DNA of 58,301 bases from positions 1 through 58,301 of the forward strand of contig NW_026516856.1 of assembly GCF_025766255.1 (NCBI RefSeq), in the 5' to 3' direction. Source of the DNA: Zychaea mexicana (taxonomy: Eukaryota; Mucoromycota; Mucoromycetes; Mucorales; Lichtheimiaceae). The position numbers were made by a program, and so were the translations under genes. The notes under the pieces are model-generated. The model did no database searches and was not told the origin of the DNA. It saw only the letters and a list, made by a program, of their open reading frames with translations. Within the stretch, counting starts at the first letter, position 1. Each line of letters opens with the position of its first letter. Below are positions 22,125 through 33,096 of this stretch, piece after piece.

Positions 22125-23278
22125 CTAGCCCCCTCCACGTCTCCTAGAAACTCCCATTTCAATTACCTGGACTTGGGATAGTTCCGGTGAGGTTGAAGAG
22201 AGCTGCTGTTGGTCCCCTTGTGTTGCTTCTGAACAATGATAAAACCCGCATTTCTGGTTTTTTTTTTCCCCAAATAATACACAACAACACGCATATATTT
22301 AATCATTCCCGAATATGATATATATATATATATGTGGGGCCATTCCAAGAAAAAGATTTACCTCTGACCAGGGCGACCGACACGCCCAACAAAAACAAAA
22401 TCCACACAATGAGCAATCCACTTTGTTGCATCCTTCGTCACGGTTAATCATGATTGAGCAATTGGGACACCGCCGACTAAAAGTAAGATCATGTGAGTGT
22501 CATAGAGCCATACACTATGCGCATGTGCTACACTTTTATATATACCTGTTTTGGAGCTGCCACCGTAGTGTTTCAATGGCCTCGGATGGCAAACCTCGGT
22601 GATTGCTGTCCACAGTCCTTTGCATCGACTCTTCACACGTTGCATTTGGATGTTCCCGTTGTCCGCATTGTAAGCAGAATGTCACGAGGCATGCAGGGCT
22701 ATGATAACAGATCGATGAAAAGCTTATATTTTTAGTTTCCAAGGTAATTTTTTTTTCCTTTTTGTCATGATAGTACAAATATATACATATTATATATATG
22801 CAATCGATGATCACTCTCTTTGTGTTTTTGGCGCGCTGTATGCAAATGAAAGAGAGGAATGGTTTACCAGTCAATGATGGGGAAAAATGAAATGTGTTGG
22901 AACTGAAGTTTTCGCCAGGTGTCAGGCTTCATATCAAACAGAAGCATGCTTTTTGAAATGGCTAGTGCGGCAGAAGTAGCAGTGGTGGCTGTTATAGGGG
23001 TGGCGAGAGGCCTGTGTGACCATGGATGAACCGCGGTTGCCGAGCTTGGTGATAGTATTGTTGTTTGTGCTTGTGATTCTGTTGTCGCTGGTGCTACTGC
23101 TGCTGGTGCTGCTGTAATAGCATGCCGATGATGATGATGGCTACGTTCGAACGCCCTGACAGCAAGTAGGGTCCGACGGTAAAGAGCTGGTAAGCTGGAA
23201 CTGTTCCATTCTTGTCGTTCAATGATGGGCAAAAGCTTCCGTATCGCAACATGCTCCGGGTCATTCGTCATGTTGTTG

Positions 23279-23309
<31 letters not shown>

Positions 23310-24594
23310 GCTCTTCATGTGAGCATTCGCGTAACAGGTCTTTGAGCATATCGTAGACTCGCTTAGGTCCCCTGTTTGTTAAGTTGGTCAAAGTAAAAAT
23401 GGGATTGAGTTCAATATGCTTTCTTTCATGACTCGTATTTCGGTACCCTCAACTCCAACCTTCATCCTAGCGATCCTCTCTTTTTTCCGTGTTTGCCCAA
23501 TTCAGCCGCTCCACTCTCTCCCCACACATGCCAAATAAAAAGAAAAAGAATTACCCATGATGGCGATCTCGATAATCAACTGGAGTCACCTCGGTCTCGC
23601 AACTGGGACAACACCTTGAAAAACTGCGATAAGGCTGGTTGTATCGGTTGTAAAGCTCAACGACGCTGGAGGGCACGAATTTGCTCCATTCGCTTTGCGG
23701 GATATGGTCCTGGCAAACGGGGCACCTGATCTTGGTCACACTCAGGCCCCATGATGTAGTAACGACTTCGGTCACATATCTGTTATAATCATCATCCAGT
23801 GCATTTAATGGTTTTTGTTATTGGTTATGACTGAGAAAAGGAGTCTATGGAGTCGTTACTGACCTCCGGAAGCAATCAAGACAATACTGGTCTCGACAGT
23901 ACTCTAAACAAAGGTCGAGCTGTGCATCAAAACAAATTGAGCAACGCTGTAACCAGTAATCCATATCTTGATGATCTTCCTCTTCCTCCTCGTCTTCCTC
24001 TTCATCCATGATAGACGAGGAATGGTGTGCTGGTGACGATGAAGATGAGGATGAAGAAGGTGGTGATGCTGCTGCGACAGTCGTTGTGTGTCGGAGCTCG
24101 TGTGGCGATGCTGTCGCTGCTGCTGCCGCTGTTGATGGGCTGTCAACATCCGTCCCGGTAGCAGCAGCTCCAGCGGTAGTGTTCATGGTAGTAGTAGTAG
24201 GATGATCGTTATGCACCATTTGATTGATGATGATGCTGAGCAAGCTTGATACCAACGTGGTGAATATGAAGACGGGAAAGAGAAATAGGCAAACGACAGC
24301 AACGACGATGCGGTGGCTGAGGAACAGAGGAACGATACAGGATCGTGCAAGACGGAGAGGGTAAAGAAGTACCGAATAAAGGCCTAGAACAGATTCAAAG
24401 ACTGAGCCGGTGTTGTTGTCGTTTCGCTTTGGAGTATGTTGATGATGATGATGATGATGATGATGACGGTGTTCTTGTTCTTCTTGTAGTTGCTGCAGTT
24501 GATTGTGTGGACGATGATAGAGCTGATGATGATGATGATGTTGATGATCGGCAGTGGTACTAGTGTCGTTGTCGTTGTTGTTCAAAAGGGGCAT
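22125..24594 (-). CDS. RBR-type E3 ubiquitin ligase with N-terminal membrane segments
   Basis: Six exons (23864-24594, 23555-23779, 22868-23371, 22546-22698, 22362-22476, 22125-22253) sum to 1857 nt, 618 aa. RBR ligases pass ubiquitin from E2 to a Cys in RING2 and then to substrate. RING1 reads CSICFDAQ...CLDCFRR, joined across an intron to RCPVC. The IBR begins CCPSCETE and ends CPACLVTFCLQCGQREHPNATC. RING2 (Rcat) reads RRCPNCSIMINRDEGCNKVDC...FCFCWAC, where the Cys of EGC is the expected catalytic residue. KCGFYHCSE follows. Unusual features are a polyHis/polyGln N-terminus, two or three hydrophobic segments (about residues 75-135) and a ~160-residue polyQ/Ala-rich insert inside the IBR. 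The start is the ATG at 24594. The last exon may instead splice at 22160 (GTAATT) to a short exon ending near 22031. Confidence 0.85.
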
Positions 24595-27500
24595 AATAGT
24601 AAAAAAAAACAAGTTTTTGCTATGCTGTTGGATAAAGGAAAGAAAGAAAAGAAGAAGAACAAGAAGCGTATATTTTCAAATACACATACGCTGACGATTT
24701 ATTCTTTATTTCTGAGTGTGAGTGTGTGAGTGTAGTGTGTGTGCAAGTGTTGTAGTTGCCGTTTTTTTCCTGGGTTCGTCGTCGAGAGCGATGAGAGAAA
24801 AAGAGCAAAAGGGTGGATGCTGCTTTGGAGGAGGTGGAAAGAAAGAAGAGAAAGAAGCGAAAGAGAAGGGAAGAAAAAGAATTATGCGTGTGCGTTAAAG
24901 CGTCGTTGTCCTTTTTATATACGAATGCAAGGAGGGAGGGGAAAGAAGAACAAGCGATTGAAAGGGCCTGCGCCGCTTTTTTATAAAGGCACGGTTGGTG
25001 TGTGCCGTCCTAGCCAAAAAGGAAAGTTGCTTCATCCTAGCACACACACACACGCTTGCTTCTCTGGCTCCAAGGTACCACCACGTCATTCCAGACACTC
25101 GATCCATGTTGTAAAAGTGTATCTCGGGACAGACACAGAGTTGTTTTTGATTGCCTTCTTCCTTCTATGCCGTCGAGTGCACTGCATAAGGTGCAGCACT
25201 ACCAGCAGCAGCGTACTTTCTTAACCATATCGTCCTTTGCCTTTTTGAGCCTTCTTGTATCCTGCATAAATCTCGTAGGAGTCGCTTGTTGCGACTAAAC
25301 CGGAAAAGGCTGCGCCGTCGTTATCTACTGTGATTCACCATCCTCCAAGACTTTACTCACGCTGCGTCAATAACCGCTTTCTCTTCTTTATTTCTACGTA
25401 TATACACACACACACACACACAAGTGACCATGACTGCTGGTGGGGGGGGGTGGGCGGCGCTTGTTGGATTACAAATCTCTGTGTCCATAGTGTGAGTATG
25501 CTCTCCTTCTCCTCGTCTGACTCGCTTTCCTCCTCCTTCCTTCCTTAGTCGTTGGGTTGTAACCGCGTTTCAATAAATCCTTTGTTGCCCTGAGCACAGG
25601 CTCACTCCCTAACATAAATCAATCCACTGTGGCTAGATGACTTGCGCGCGCGCGAGACGTCAGGTCAGCTTGGGGGCCAAAATGCAAACAACCTTATTGC
25701 GCCGCAGTTCGGACCTAATTTTGCCGGGTGCGCGTGCATTAAAAAACTGGTTGACTCATGGGTCGGTGCCGCAGGCTTTTTGGGATATTTAAATAGCGGG
25801 GGACACACACTTTGAGTCTGCATATTATGATTCATGCACAACTCACCCATGTCTACTATGAGAACACCATTAGCTACTTGTAATTCGCATGAACTGAACA
25901 TGGAAGAAGAACATGGCTGCATCGCGTCACAGCAGTTAATATCTGTACATCATACCCTTGTCGCTCACAAGCGTATAGACTGGTTTCTTTTTCTTGAGCT
26001 CATGAGCGACTAGCATCTGTAACTGCGTTGATCCCACCCTCAAGACAACGATAGGTTCTACAACGTTTTTTGTGCTATCATCATAACGAACATCACAGCA
26101 ACAGAATGTGTCGCGTTTGTAACTTGTAAAATCATCATATGCCTTCTTGTTGCTAAAGCCAATACCACATTTTCACTGCAACAAAACTAACAACCTCATC
26201 GCAGCAGAGTTTATATTTCTCCACGTTCGTTGGTTTACATCTGCACAACAGGCATTCATCACTGCTATTGTATCTGCAACGCATCGAACAACAAACATAA
26301 GAAGCACACATATCTCGAGCGATTCCTATGGGCTACGTAGTTGAAAAGTCCTGACCATACGTTTTAGCTATTGTCAATGTCGTTTGCAAACAACAATGAT
26401 GTCGTCGTATTCTTTTTCTTGCATTTCAAGTGATGATCAATCTATCACACCAGTAGGTAATAAAGGATGAGCAACTTTTATTGAAATTCATGTAGGCTGT
26501 GAGGAGTTATTTCTCTTCCCTGTCGTTCTCGCCTCTTTTTCTACTACACGTTATTTACTTTACATCTTTTTGGGCCTCCAGACATAGCTACCGAGCCCCT
26601 AATTTTCTTCTTGTGGTCCTTTCTTGAATTTGTATTACAGTCCATTTGTACTTGAGACATTACACACATTCCAGGTGATATCCAGCATGACAGCTTCTTC
26701 CAACCTAGCAGCAATATTGGTCCTCCTTGGGCGAGAAGAAGGAAGGAAGGCAAGACAAGAAGGGCAACAGCCACTTCCAAGAAGACGGCCAAGGTCATCA
26801 GGAGGATCGTGTTTTAGCATGTTGAAGGGGGGATGAATGTGTAAAGGTCGAACCTGTGTGTATGCCACAAGCTTCCAAACCGACGTGATGGTAGTCATAG
26901 TTGGTGCTGAGTGCCCTTTAATCTCATGCAGCCAAAGAACAGCACCAGACCACAGAAGAGAATTTCACCGCTCAGAATACTTGGTCAGTGCAAAGTTTGC
27001 CACAAAAGCACTTGGGTTAAGCCAACCAACAGCATCAGGGAGTCACATCAACTCCCCTCGGATGACTTTGTCTGCCATGACAGAGTCTGAAGATGTCGAT
27101 ATCACCTAGCGATCCGTAAGACGAGACAGCGCTTTTGCTTGTGCTTCTCGTGTTTTGAGTGCTAGTAGTGATGGCATCCAAAGCGCGGTTGTATATATAC
27201 CCTTTAGGAGCCCTACATGTAGTTGACGTTGACTTGGTACTCCTTGATTGTGATTGTGTATGAGCTGCCTATGACTGAAACAGAGAATCACATTGAGCAA
27301 AAGCTTCAATACCTTCTTGAGGCTACTGTGTGCCAAGTTTTGAAGATACCAAGAGCAGCTGGTGGGTTCAGAAACAGTGTTCATTTCGGCATACTCGTTT
27401 CTATTGAATATAAAGCTAAGCTTTATAAAATTGAATCGAACGTACCAGCGCGGACGACGAGCCTCTCACACGAGAGACGTTTCTGTCCAACCTTGGTGCT

Positions 27501-27699
27501 CTGCTATAATCTACAAGCTCACGGTGATCGACATAAAGTCGAAAGAAACAACCCTGTTTGGAGCCGCTTAGAGAGGATCAAGGGCGTCACTGCAAAATAT
27601 CCCAAGTCAGGTGAATTGCGGGAGAGAGAAATACGCGCTGTTGTCCTTTCCCTTTTCTTTTTTTTTTCCCCATAAAACTCTATTCTACGCTATTACGAT
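24595..27699. other. Long intergenic region with one possible membrane-protein remnant
   Basis: About 3.1 kb. The first part is the RBR gene's 5' flank (purine-rich, a minus-strand TATA-like element at about 24912-24920). A CA run lies at 25405-25422. I see no convincing gene apart from the weak minus-strand candidate at 26544-27180. Confidence 0.4.
26544..27180 (-). other. Possible multi-exon membrane-protein gene or relic, structure unresolved
   Basis: The minus strand shows coding-like pieces in order: a segment at about 27180-27080 reading ALDAITTSTQN...SLGDIDIFRLC, a hydrophobic piece near 26960-26920 reading ILFCGLVLFFGCMRL, and the ORF 26544-26798 starting MTLAVFLEVAVALLVLPSFL and ending in a basic tail. 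Together they look like a tetraspan-type protein, but I could not find donor/acceptor pairs that join all pieces. In-frame stops separate them. It may be a pseudogene or chance. Confidence 0.2.
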
Positions 27700-29670
27700 A
27701 TGAGCACACCCATAATCAATGACAACAGCGACAACAACAACAACAGCAGCAGTAGCAGTGGTAATACTACAAATGCCCCTCCTAGCAAAGAAGCGCCCGA
27801 TTTCTCGTCCGATCCACGCATGAAGCTCGATAAGCAGACCAATAAATGGTCCTACGTCGGTGACGATGGAATCGAGTACGAATACGACACTGCAGTTGGA
27901 GGCTGGTTTCCGATGGTAACAAAGAATGATTATGCATACTTCAATTTCTTTAATGACACAACGATCCATTGAGTTTTACAAGACTTAAATTGCTGTTATT
28001 CAAAAACTCGTTGTAAATAGCACACGGATGCATTGATTGAGCAGCAGCAGTCAGCTTATGCCGTCGCAGGTGTTGATGAATCGGTAAGAATAGATTATGT
28101 TTAGCCCTTGGACTTGTATCTGATAAACTCTCTCTCTTGTTTAAATTTTTTTTCAGGAGCCAGCAGTACTTCCACGCTCGAAAAAGAAGCGAGTGTATAC
28201 CTATGACGATGTATGAAGAAGAAAAAAGAGAAGGAGGTGTCCGAATGCAGCAGATCAAAATAGCGAGAGAGAGAGAGAGAAACTGAAAGATATGAACTGA
28301 ATTAGAATGACAAGAAGGACCCGAAAAAACAAAAACGCGAACTTAAAAACACGTCAGTCTATGTGACAGGCGTTCCCACAGACGCAACGATGGACGAGAT
28401 GAAACAAGTGTTTAGTAAATGTGGGGTTATTATGGAAGATCTCGAATCTGGACTACCCAAAATCAAAATATATCAAGATCAGGAAGGCAAGCCCAAAGGA
28501 GATGCACTTGTCACCTATTTCAAAGAAGAGTCTGTGCCTTTAGCTATCAATCTGTTGGATGAATCTGAGCTACGACTGGGTGATCCAGCGACGCTTATTA
28601 AAGTGCAGCAGGTAAGCAAAAGGGGAGCTTGGTACTTTTTTGTACCCTATGGAGGGACCGGATATACAGCAATGTGGATGATTATGTAGCTGAATGATGG
28701 CCGGAATGCATCTGGTATGAATTATTAGGCTCAATTCAAAGAAAAGGAACCATCTGCTGACAAGAAAAAAAACCAGTCGACCGGTAAAAACAAGAACAAG
28801 AAGCGATTGCATCAGCTGAACAGGTATGAGCTTATTAACTCACATAGCTACTATGGAGTATATCTTTTAATATACATGAATGATTATAATTCTACCAATC
28901 ATCTAGAAAATTGGATTGGGTAGAGGAAGAAGGTGGAAAGAAGGCAGAAAAGTTCAACAAAATTGTCATTTTGAAGAACATGTATACTCATGAAGAATTG
29001 GATGTAAGAACCTTCTCAATATACACATGCTGCGATAAGGAGAGGCTTGACATTTATTCTGCTTAAATAGGAGGATCCAACATTATTGCTCGAGCTCAAG
29101 GAAGATGTGCGTGAAGAATGCGAAAAGTTAGGCGAGGTCACCAATGTCATTTTATATGATGTAAGTTCCTATGTTTATCCGAACTACCAATGAGAGACAA
29201 ATGGTAACAAGAGAAAGAGAGGTGGGGGCAGCAGCCGGAAGTGAACCTTAAATATTGACTGACATTGCTAAATTTATTATAGAAATCGCCAGGAGGTGTC
29301 ATTTCGGTCCGGTTTATGGAGCAAAAGTCGGCCGAAGCCTGTGTTTTGGTAAAGTGTTTTCTCTTTCTTTAAGCTTAGTAACCCCCCTGGTTTTCTTTTA
29401 CTGTGATAAACTGTATTGATTTCGGGACTCTTTATATAGCTCATGAACAACCGCTATTTCGCTGGACGACAAATCAGTGCAGAAATCTATGACGGTAAAG
29501 AAAGATACGAAAAGAGTGGCGCTCGAGGAGCCGCTGGAGACGAAGAGGAGGACGAGGCAGAAAAGGCACGATTGGAGCGATACGCCAAGTGGTTGGAACA
29601 AGGAGGATCCGACGACGAAGAACCTAGTAGTGCTAGTAGCAATAATAAGGAAAAATCAGCAGCAGCATGA
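27700..29670 (+). CDS. U2 snRNP-associated splicing factor, CUS2/Tat-SF1 homologue
   Basis: Nine exons (27700-27915, 28021-28083, 28157-28210, 28306-28611, 28729-28823, 28907-29003, 29071-29160, 29283-29348, 29440-29670) sum to 1218 nt, 405 aa. The N-terminus carries a WSYVGDDGIEYEYD...GGWFPM motif typical of the family. A basic linker (RSKKKRVYTYDD, KKDPKKQKRE) leads to RRM1 (TSVYVTGVPTDATMDEMKQV...GLPKIKIY, about residues 127-210). The second RRM (NKIVILKNMYT...GVISVRFMEQKSAEAC, about 255-350) has the RYF tripeptide in NNRYFAGRQI. That is the Arg-X-Phe signature of a U2AF-homology motif, used to bind ULM peptides of SF3b1. The C-terminus is acidic. Tat-SF1/CUS2 helps fold U2 snRNA and is displaced before branch-site recognition. 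Confidence 0.93.
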
Positions 29671-30033
29671 CAACAACAACAACAACAACAGCAACAACGC
29701 ATCTTCATCCAATAAACAATACACAGAGCAAGAAAAAAAAACGATCTGTTAGAATGAATAGGCTGTCGTTGTCGTCGCCGCTTTACATGCATCAGTTGCA
29801 CACAGACAGAACGCGTGGGTACACAGGGACACGCATGTTACACAAGTATGGCAAAAAAGGAGTGTGTAATCCTTGCCAACAAGCAGACCTGCTTTTTTTT
29901 TTAATTACATATGCCTACCAACAACCACACCGTAACGTACTGCTACTTAACACCTTTAGCTACCACCCTCCCCCTTTTTTTTTCTTCTCTTTCCTCTTTT
30001 CACGATACGACGCTTTAATATTTTCCAAAAACG
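29671..30033. other. Short intergenic region with (CAA)n
   Basis: A CAA repeat lies at 29669-29698 just after the CUS2 stop. A pyrimidine-rich promoter-like stretch (about 29960-30000) precedes the next gene. Confidence 0.5.
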
Positions 30034-30485
30034 ATGCCTCACACCAATGCCTTTCAACCCAAAAATGCAAGAATTGTCAATACTTTTGACGATGATGACG
30101 ATCTGGACGACGCAAGCCTGTTTGGCTCCTCTATCACATCGTCTACTAAAAAGACGAGTGGCACACAGGCTCTGGCTGATTTCTTAAACACAACCAGTCC
30201 AGAAGAGTTTCAGCGACCCAGTCCTGCATCGACTGTAAGCACACAAAGCAGCAATAGTGGCAGTAGTACGTTCTTTAGGCTGCGCAAGAACAAGCGTCCT
30301 GCACCATCGATTTCCTCTACAGCATCTACACCGGTCCCGACACCCACGACTACCATATCCACAGTGGGAGATATGCCATCTGTGGCCCCAAAACAAAAGC
30401 AGCAGCAGCAGCAGCAGCAGGATAAGCGCCAACAGCAACGTAATAAGAAGAATATAGAGATTGTACCTTCAGGATCTGCCAATCG

Positions 30486-30534
<49 letters not shown>

Positions 30535-31500
30535 TCGTCCAAGCAACAAGTGGCGCTTCAACAACGACCCTTACCACGTGTACCAACCAGCCCTACGGCA
30601 TCGCTTTCTTCAAGCCATCAGTCATTGGCTTTACGAGAACCACAAAGCCCAATTCTGCCAAACAGGCGGCGCGAATCGAGTCTTTATAGTGGTAGCCTGC
30701 GTAACAATACCACGCGTGGAAAGTTTAGTGACTATGGATCAAGCGGACATCGTAGTACACATACGGGCCGACGAATGATTATGGATTTATTCGATAATAC
30801 GACCACTACTGCTGCATCCACCACAAGCAACAACAACAATAACAACAGTAGTGATATCAACAGTAATACCAACAGCACACGACCCAAAGAAATCGATCAT
30901 ATTGATGCAGTTCTCCTACAGCGACTGGAGCAGTTTATTCATAATCCAGAAACACGACAAGATTTTGCTGATAATGTGGCCAGTACTGAAAAGACCAGCC
31001 ATGCTGACGATTCAAAAGGATTAGGAGGAGAGGAACTCTATTTATTACCTACCACAGCCGCTGCATCATCATCATCATCATCATCATCAAAACGGCGTCA
31101 CTGTCAAACGCAAACGACACAAACCTGTATCACACAAGACAATACTATTCGACAGCAGCACCATCGAAGCAGTAGTAATGGCAGTAGCATCGCGCCTGGA
31201 ACGACAGTAGAGCATCTGGAACGCCAGATTGCGGAAGAAAAGAGACGACAAAAGCGATTAGAAGCTGCCATGGTGGAATCATCCGATCAATTCCAAGTGC
31301 TCAGTGGATTGGCATACATGAAGCTTCGTGAGCTGTGGGAAGAACGAGTGCGTTGGGAAGAGGCTTATTTTGCATTGAGTGAGCGATTGGATGAGGTACG
31401 GCAACAGCACGGCGGCGGGTCGTCTGACCATCATGGTGGTGAACCGGTAGTGGTTAATAGTACTACTGCATCACAGCCCATCATGGAAAGCGTTCCTTAA
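30034..31500 (+). CDS. PolyQ/Ser-rich coiled-coil protein, unknown function
   Basis: A single-exon ORF of 488 aa with no family I can name. It starts MPHTNAFQPKNARIVNTF, with an acidic DDDDDLDD run. About residues 44-62 read TQALADFLNTTSPEEF, reminiscent of the short ADFL...P motif found in many fungal disordered proteins. Two polyQ tracts follow (near 30399-30420 and 30487-30534, the second about 17 Gln), then Ser/Thr/Asn runs. The C-terminus (about 390-465) is a predicted coiled coil: EHLERQIAEEKRRQKRLEAA, then LRELWEERVRWEEAYFALSE. No transmembrane segment is visible. It is probably a scaffold or regulatory protein. The ORF is intact over 1.4 kb and uses a good start context, so I consider the gene real. 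Confidence 0.75.
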
Positions 31501-31979
31501 AAAAGATGTGTGTAAATATACTACTACTACTGCTTCCCCGCCTCTCCTTCTTTACTGTCCCTCTTTGCGTGTGTCAATAAAAAGAAACCATTTCTGGACA
31601 ACTCGGCTCATTACTGATCGCCACTCCCTCTTGTCTTCCTGTTTGAAAAAATGGACAAAGAAGCCTCAGCTATTTGCTGCCGGCAACCATCATTGTGCAT
31701 ATTGTATCCTTTATAAAACTGGTGAGTGTAAGAGTAATGATAGAACGGCTTGTAGAAGGTCCAACCTATACCACTGAGCCGTACGTGACAATGAACTTAT
31801 GCTTAAAGTGCAAAAACAAGGCGCTGGGTGCTCCCATGTCCCCTCCCACTGATGATGTTGACGATGGCGCGGATCCCTCTATTTCTGCATCACTCCGACA
31901 CAAGCAGCTACATATCAAGTCGGCAGTGCTTTTCTTTCTTCGGACCCTCTCCTCTTTTTTATACACTAGCACATTTACC
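31501..31979. other. Intergenic / NEDD8 5' flank
   Basis: The frame of NEDD8 exon 1 stays open upstream to about 31674, without a family match. I regard this as 5' flank or an alternative leader, not as coding sequence. Confidence 0.4.
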
Positions 31980-32582
31980 ATGTTGATCAAAGTAAAGGTA
32001 TGAGGAACCATTCTCTTTGATGATAGAGTTTGAGTTTTTTTGGTAGTCATTGGGGCTGCTGGATTACTGATCGCGGTCTCTCCTATTTGCTCTACCATCT
32101 AAAAAGACTTTAACCGGAAAAGAGGTAAACCATCTTTATACCATTTGCTTACAAATTAAAAGTATTACAGTTGTATGGAAGGGAAAAATAACAGCTTATT
32201 CTCTTTTCTTTTTTTTTTCAACACATAATTATTTAAAAGATTGAAATTGATATTGAACCCAATGACAAGATCTCTCGTATTAAAGAACGCGTCGAAGAAA
32301 AAGAAGGCATTCCTCCTCCGCAGCAACGTTTGATTTTCGGTGGAAAGCAAATGTAATTATGGGTGTGCAAAAGAAGCGAATTAGATTACTTGATAGAAGG
32401 GAAGAAGAGATAGCGTGAAAGGGCGATATGTATATGGTTATTAGAGCTAGTACTGACGTTATCATGCCTGTGTGATATGTTTGAAACCTTTCAGGGCTGA
32501 CGAGATGACAGCTAGCGAATACTCGATTACGGGTGGTTCCGTGCTCCATTTAGTGCTGGCTTTGCGTGGTGGTTGTGCTTAA
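31980..32582 (+). CDS. NEDD8/Rub1 ubiquitin-like modifier
   Basis: Four exons (31980-31997, 32107-32124, 32240-32352, 32495-32582) sum to 237 nt, 78 aa. It starts [20 protein letters not shown] and ends [12 protein letters not shown]. Ala72 (ALRGG) is the residue that separates NEDD8 from ubiquitin, which has Arg72. The [13 protein letters not shown] helix is also typical of NEDD8. It is conjugated to cullins through UBA3-APPBP1 and UBC12 after a hydrolase removes the residues behind Gly76. Here the tail is only Cys-Ala. Exons 1 and 2 are each exactly 18 nt. Lys48 is present (GGKQM). Confidence 0.95.
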
Positions 32583-33096
32583 ATAAACGAATCAAGCTTA
32601 TTAGAAGAAGGAAGGATATTGTCGCTGCAGTTCGTTTCTTTCCCCTTTCACATCCACGCCCTTTGTGTGTCCGTATTCTACAATCACTTACTATATCATC
32701 ATTACACACACACACGTTCACTCACTCATGGACAATCGCTCATTATCACACGCGCGTACATCGCTATACTTTCTTTTCTCGCGTACCATACATAAAACTT
32801 TTTCTCCTTATTTTTTATATTCTAATAGCGAGCTAACACATATGAGAACAGTGGGGTTGTGAGTTGTTTAGGAGGAAAAAGAGATCTTTGTGATCACTTT
32901 GCTGTTACAAGCTATTGATCGGAAAGAAGATAATGCGGTGAACTATTGCTTTTGCTACTTGGTTTTACTGGCACCTGTCTTTTCAAAGACCTCTCCAAGG
33001 ACAACCCACCATTCTCATAATCATATATAATTATTTAGAAACTTAAAGTACTACTTTTTTTTATATTGAAAACCACTAAATATCGGTAAAATAATA
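32583..33096. other. Intergenic between converging NEDD8 and MCO genes
   Basis: The 3' flanks of two convergent genes. A short CA run lies at 32704-32713. Nothing else is visible. Confidence 0.5.

Noticed and set aside
30184..30586. Minus-strand ORFs opposite the polyQ protein
   Set aside because: They are poly-Leu, poly-Cys and poly-Ala translations of the CAG repeat complement.
31674..31979. N-terminal extension fused in frame to NEDD8
   Set aside because: The extension resembles no known sequence, and the Met at 31980 is the conserved NEDD8 start. It is kept only as a low-interest observation.
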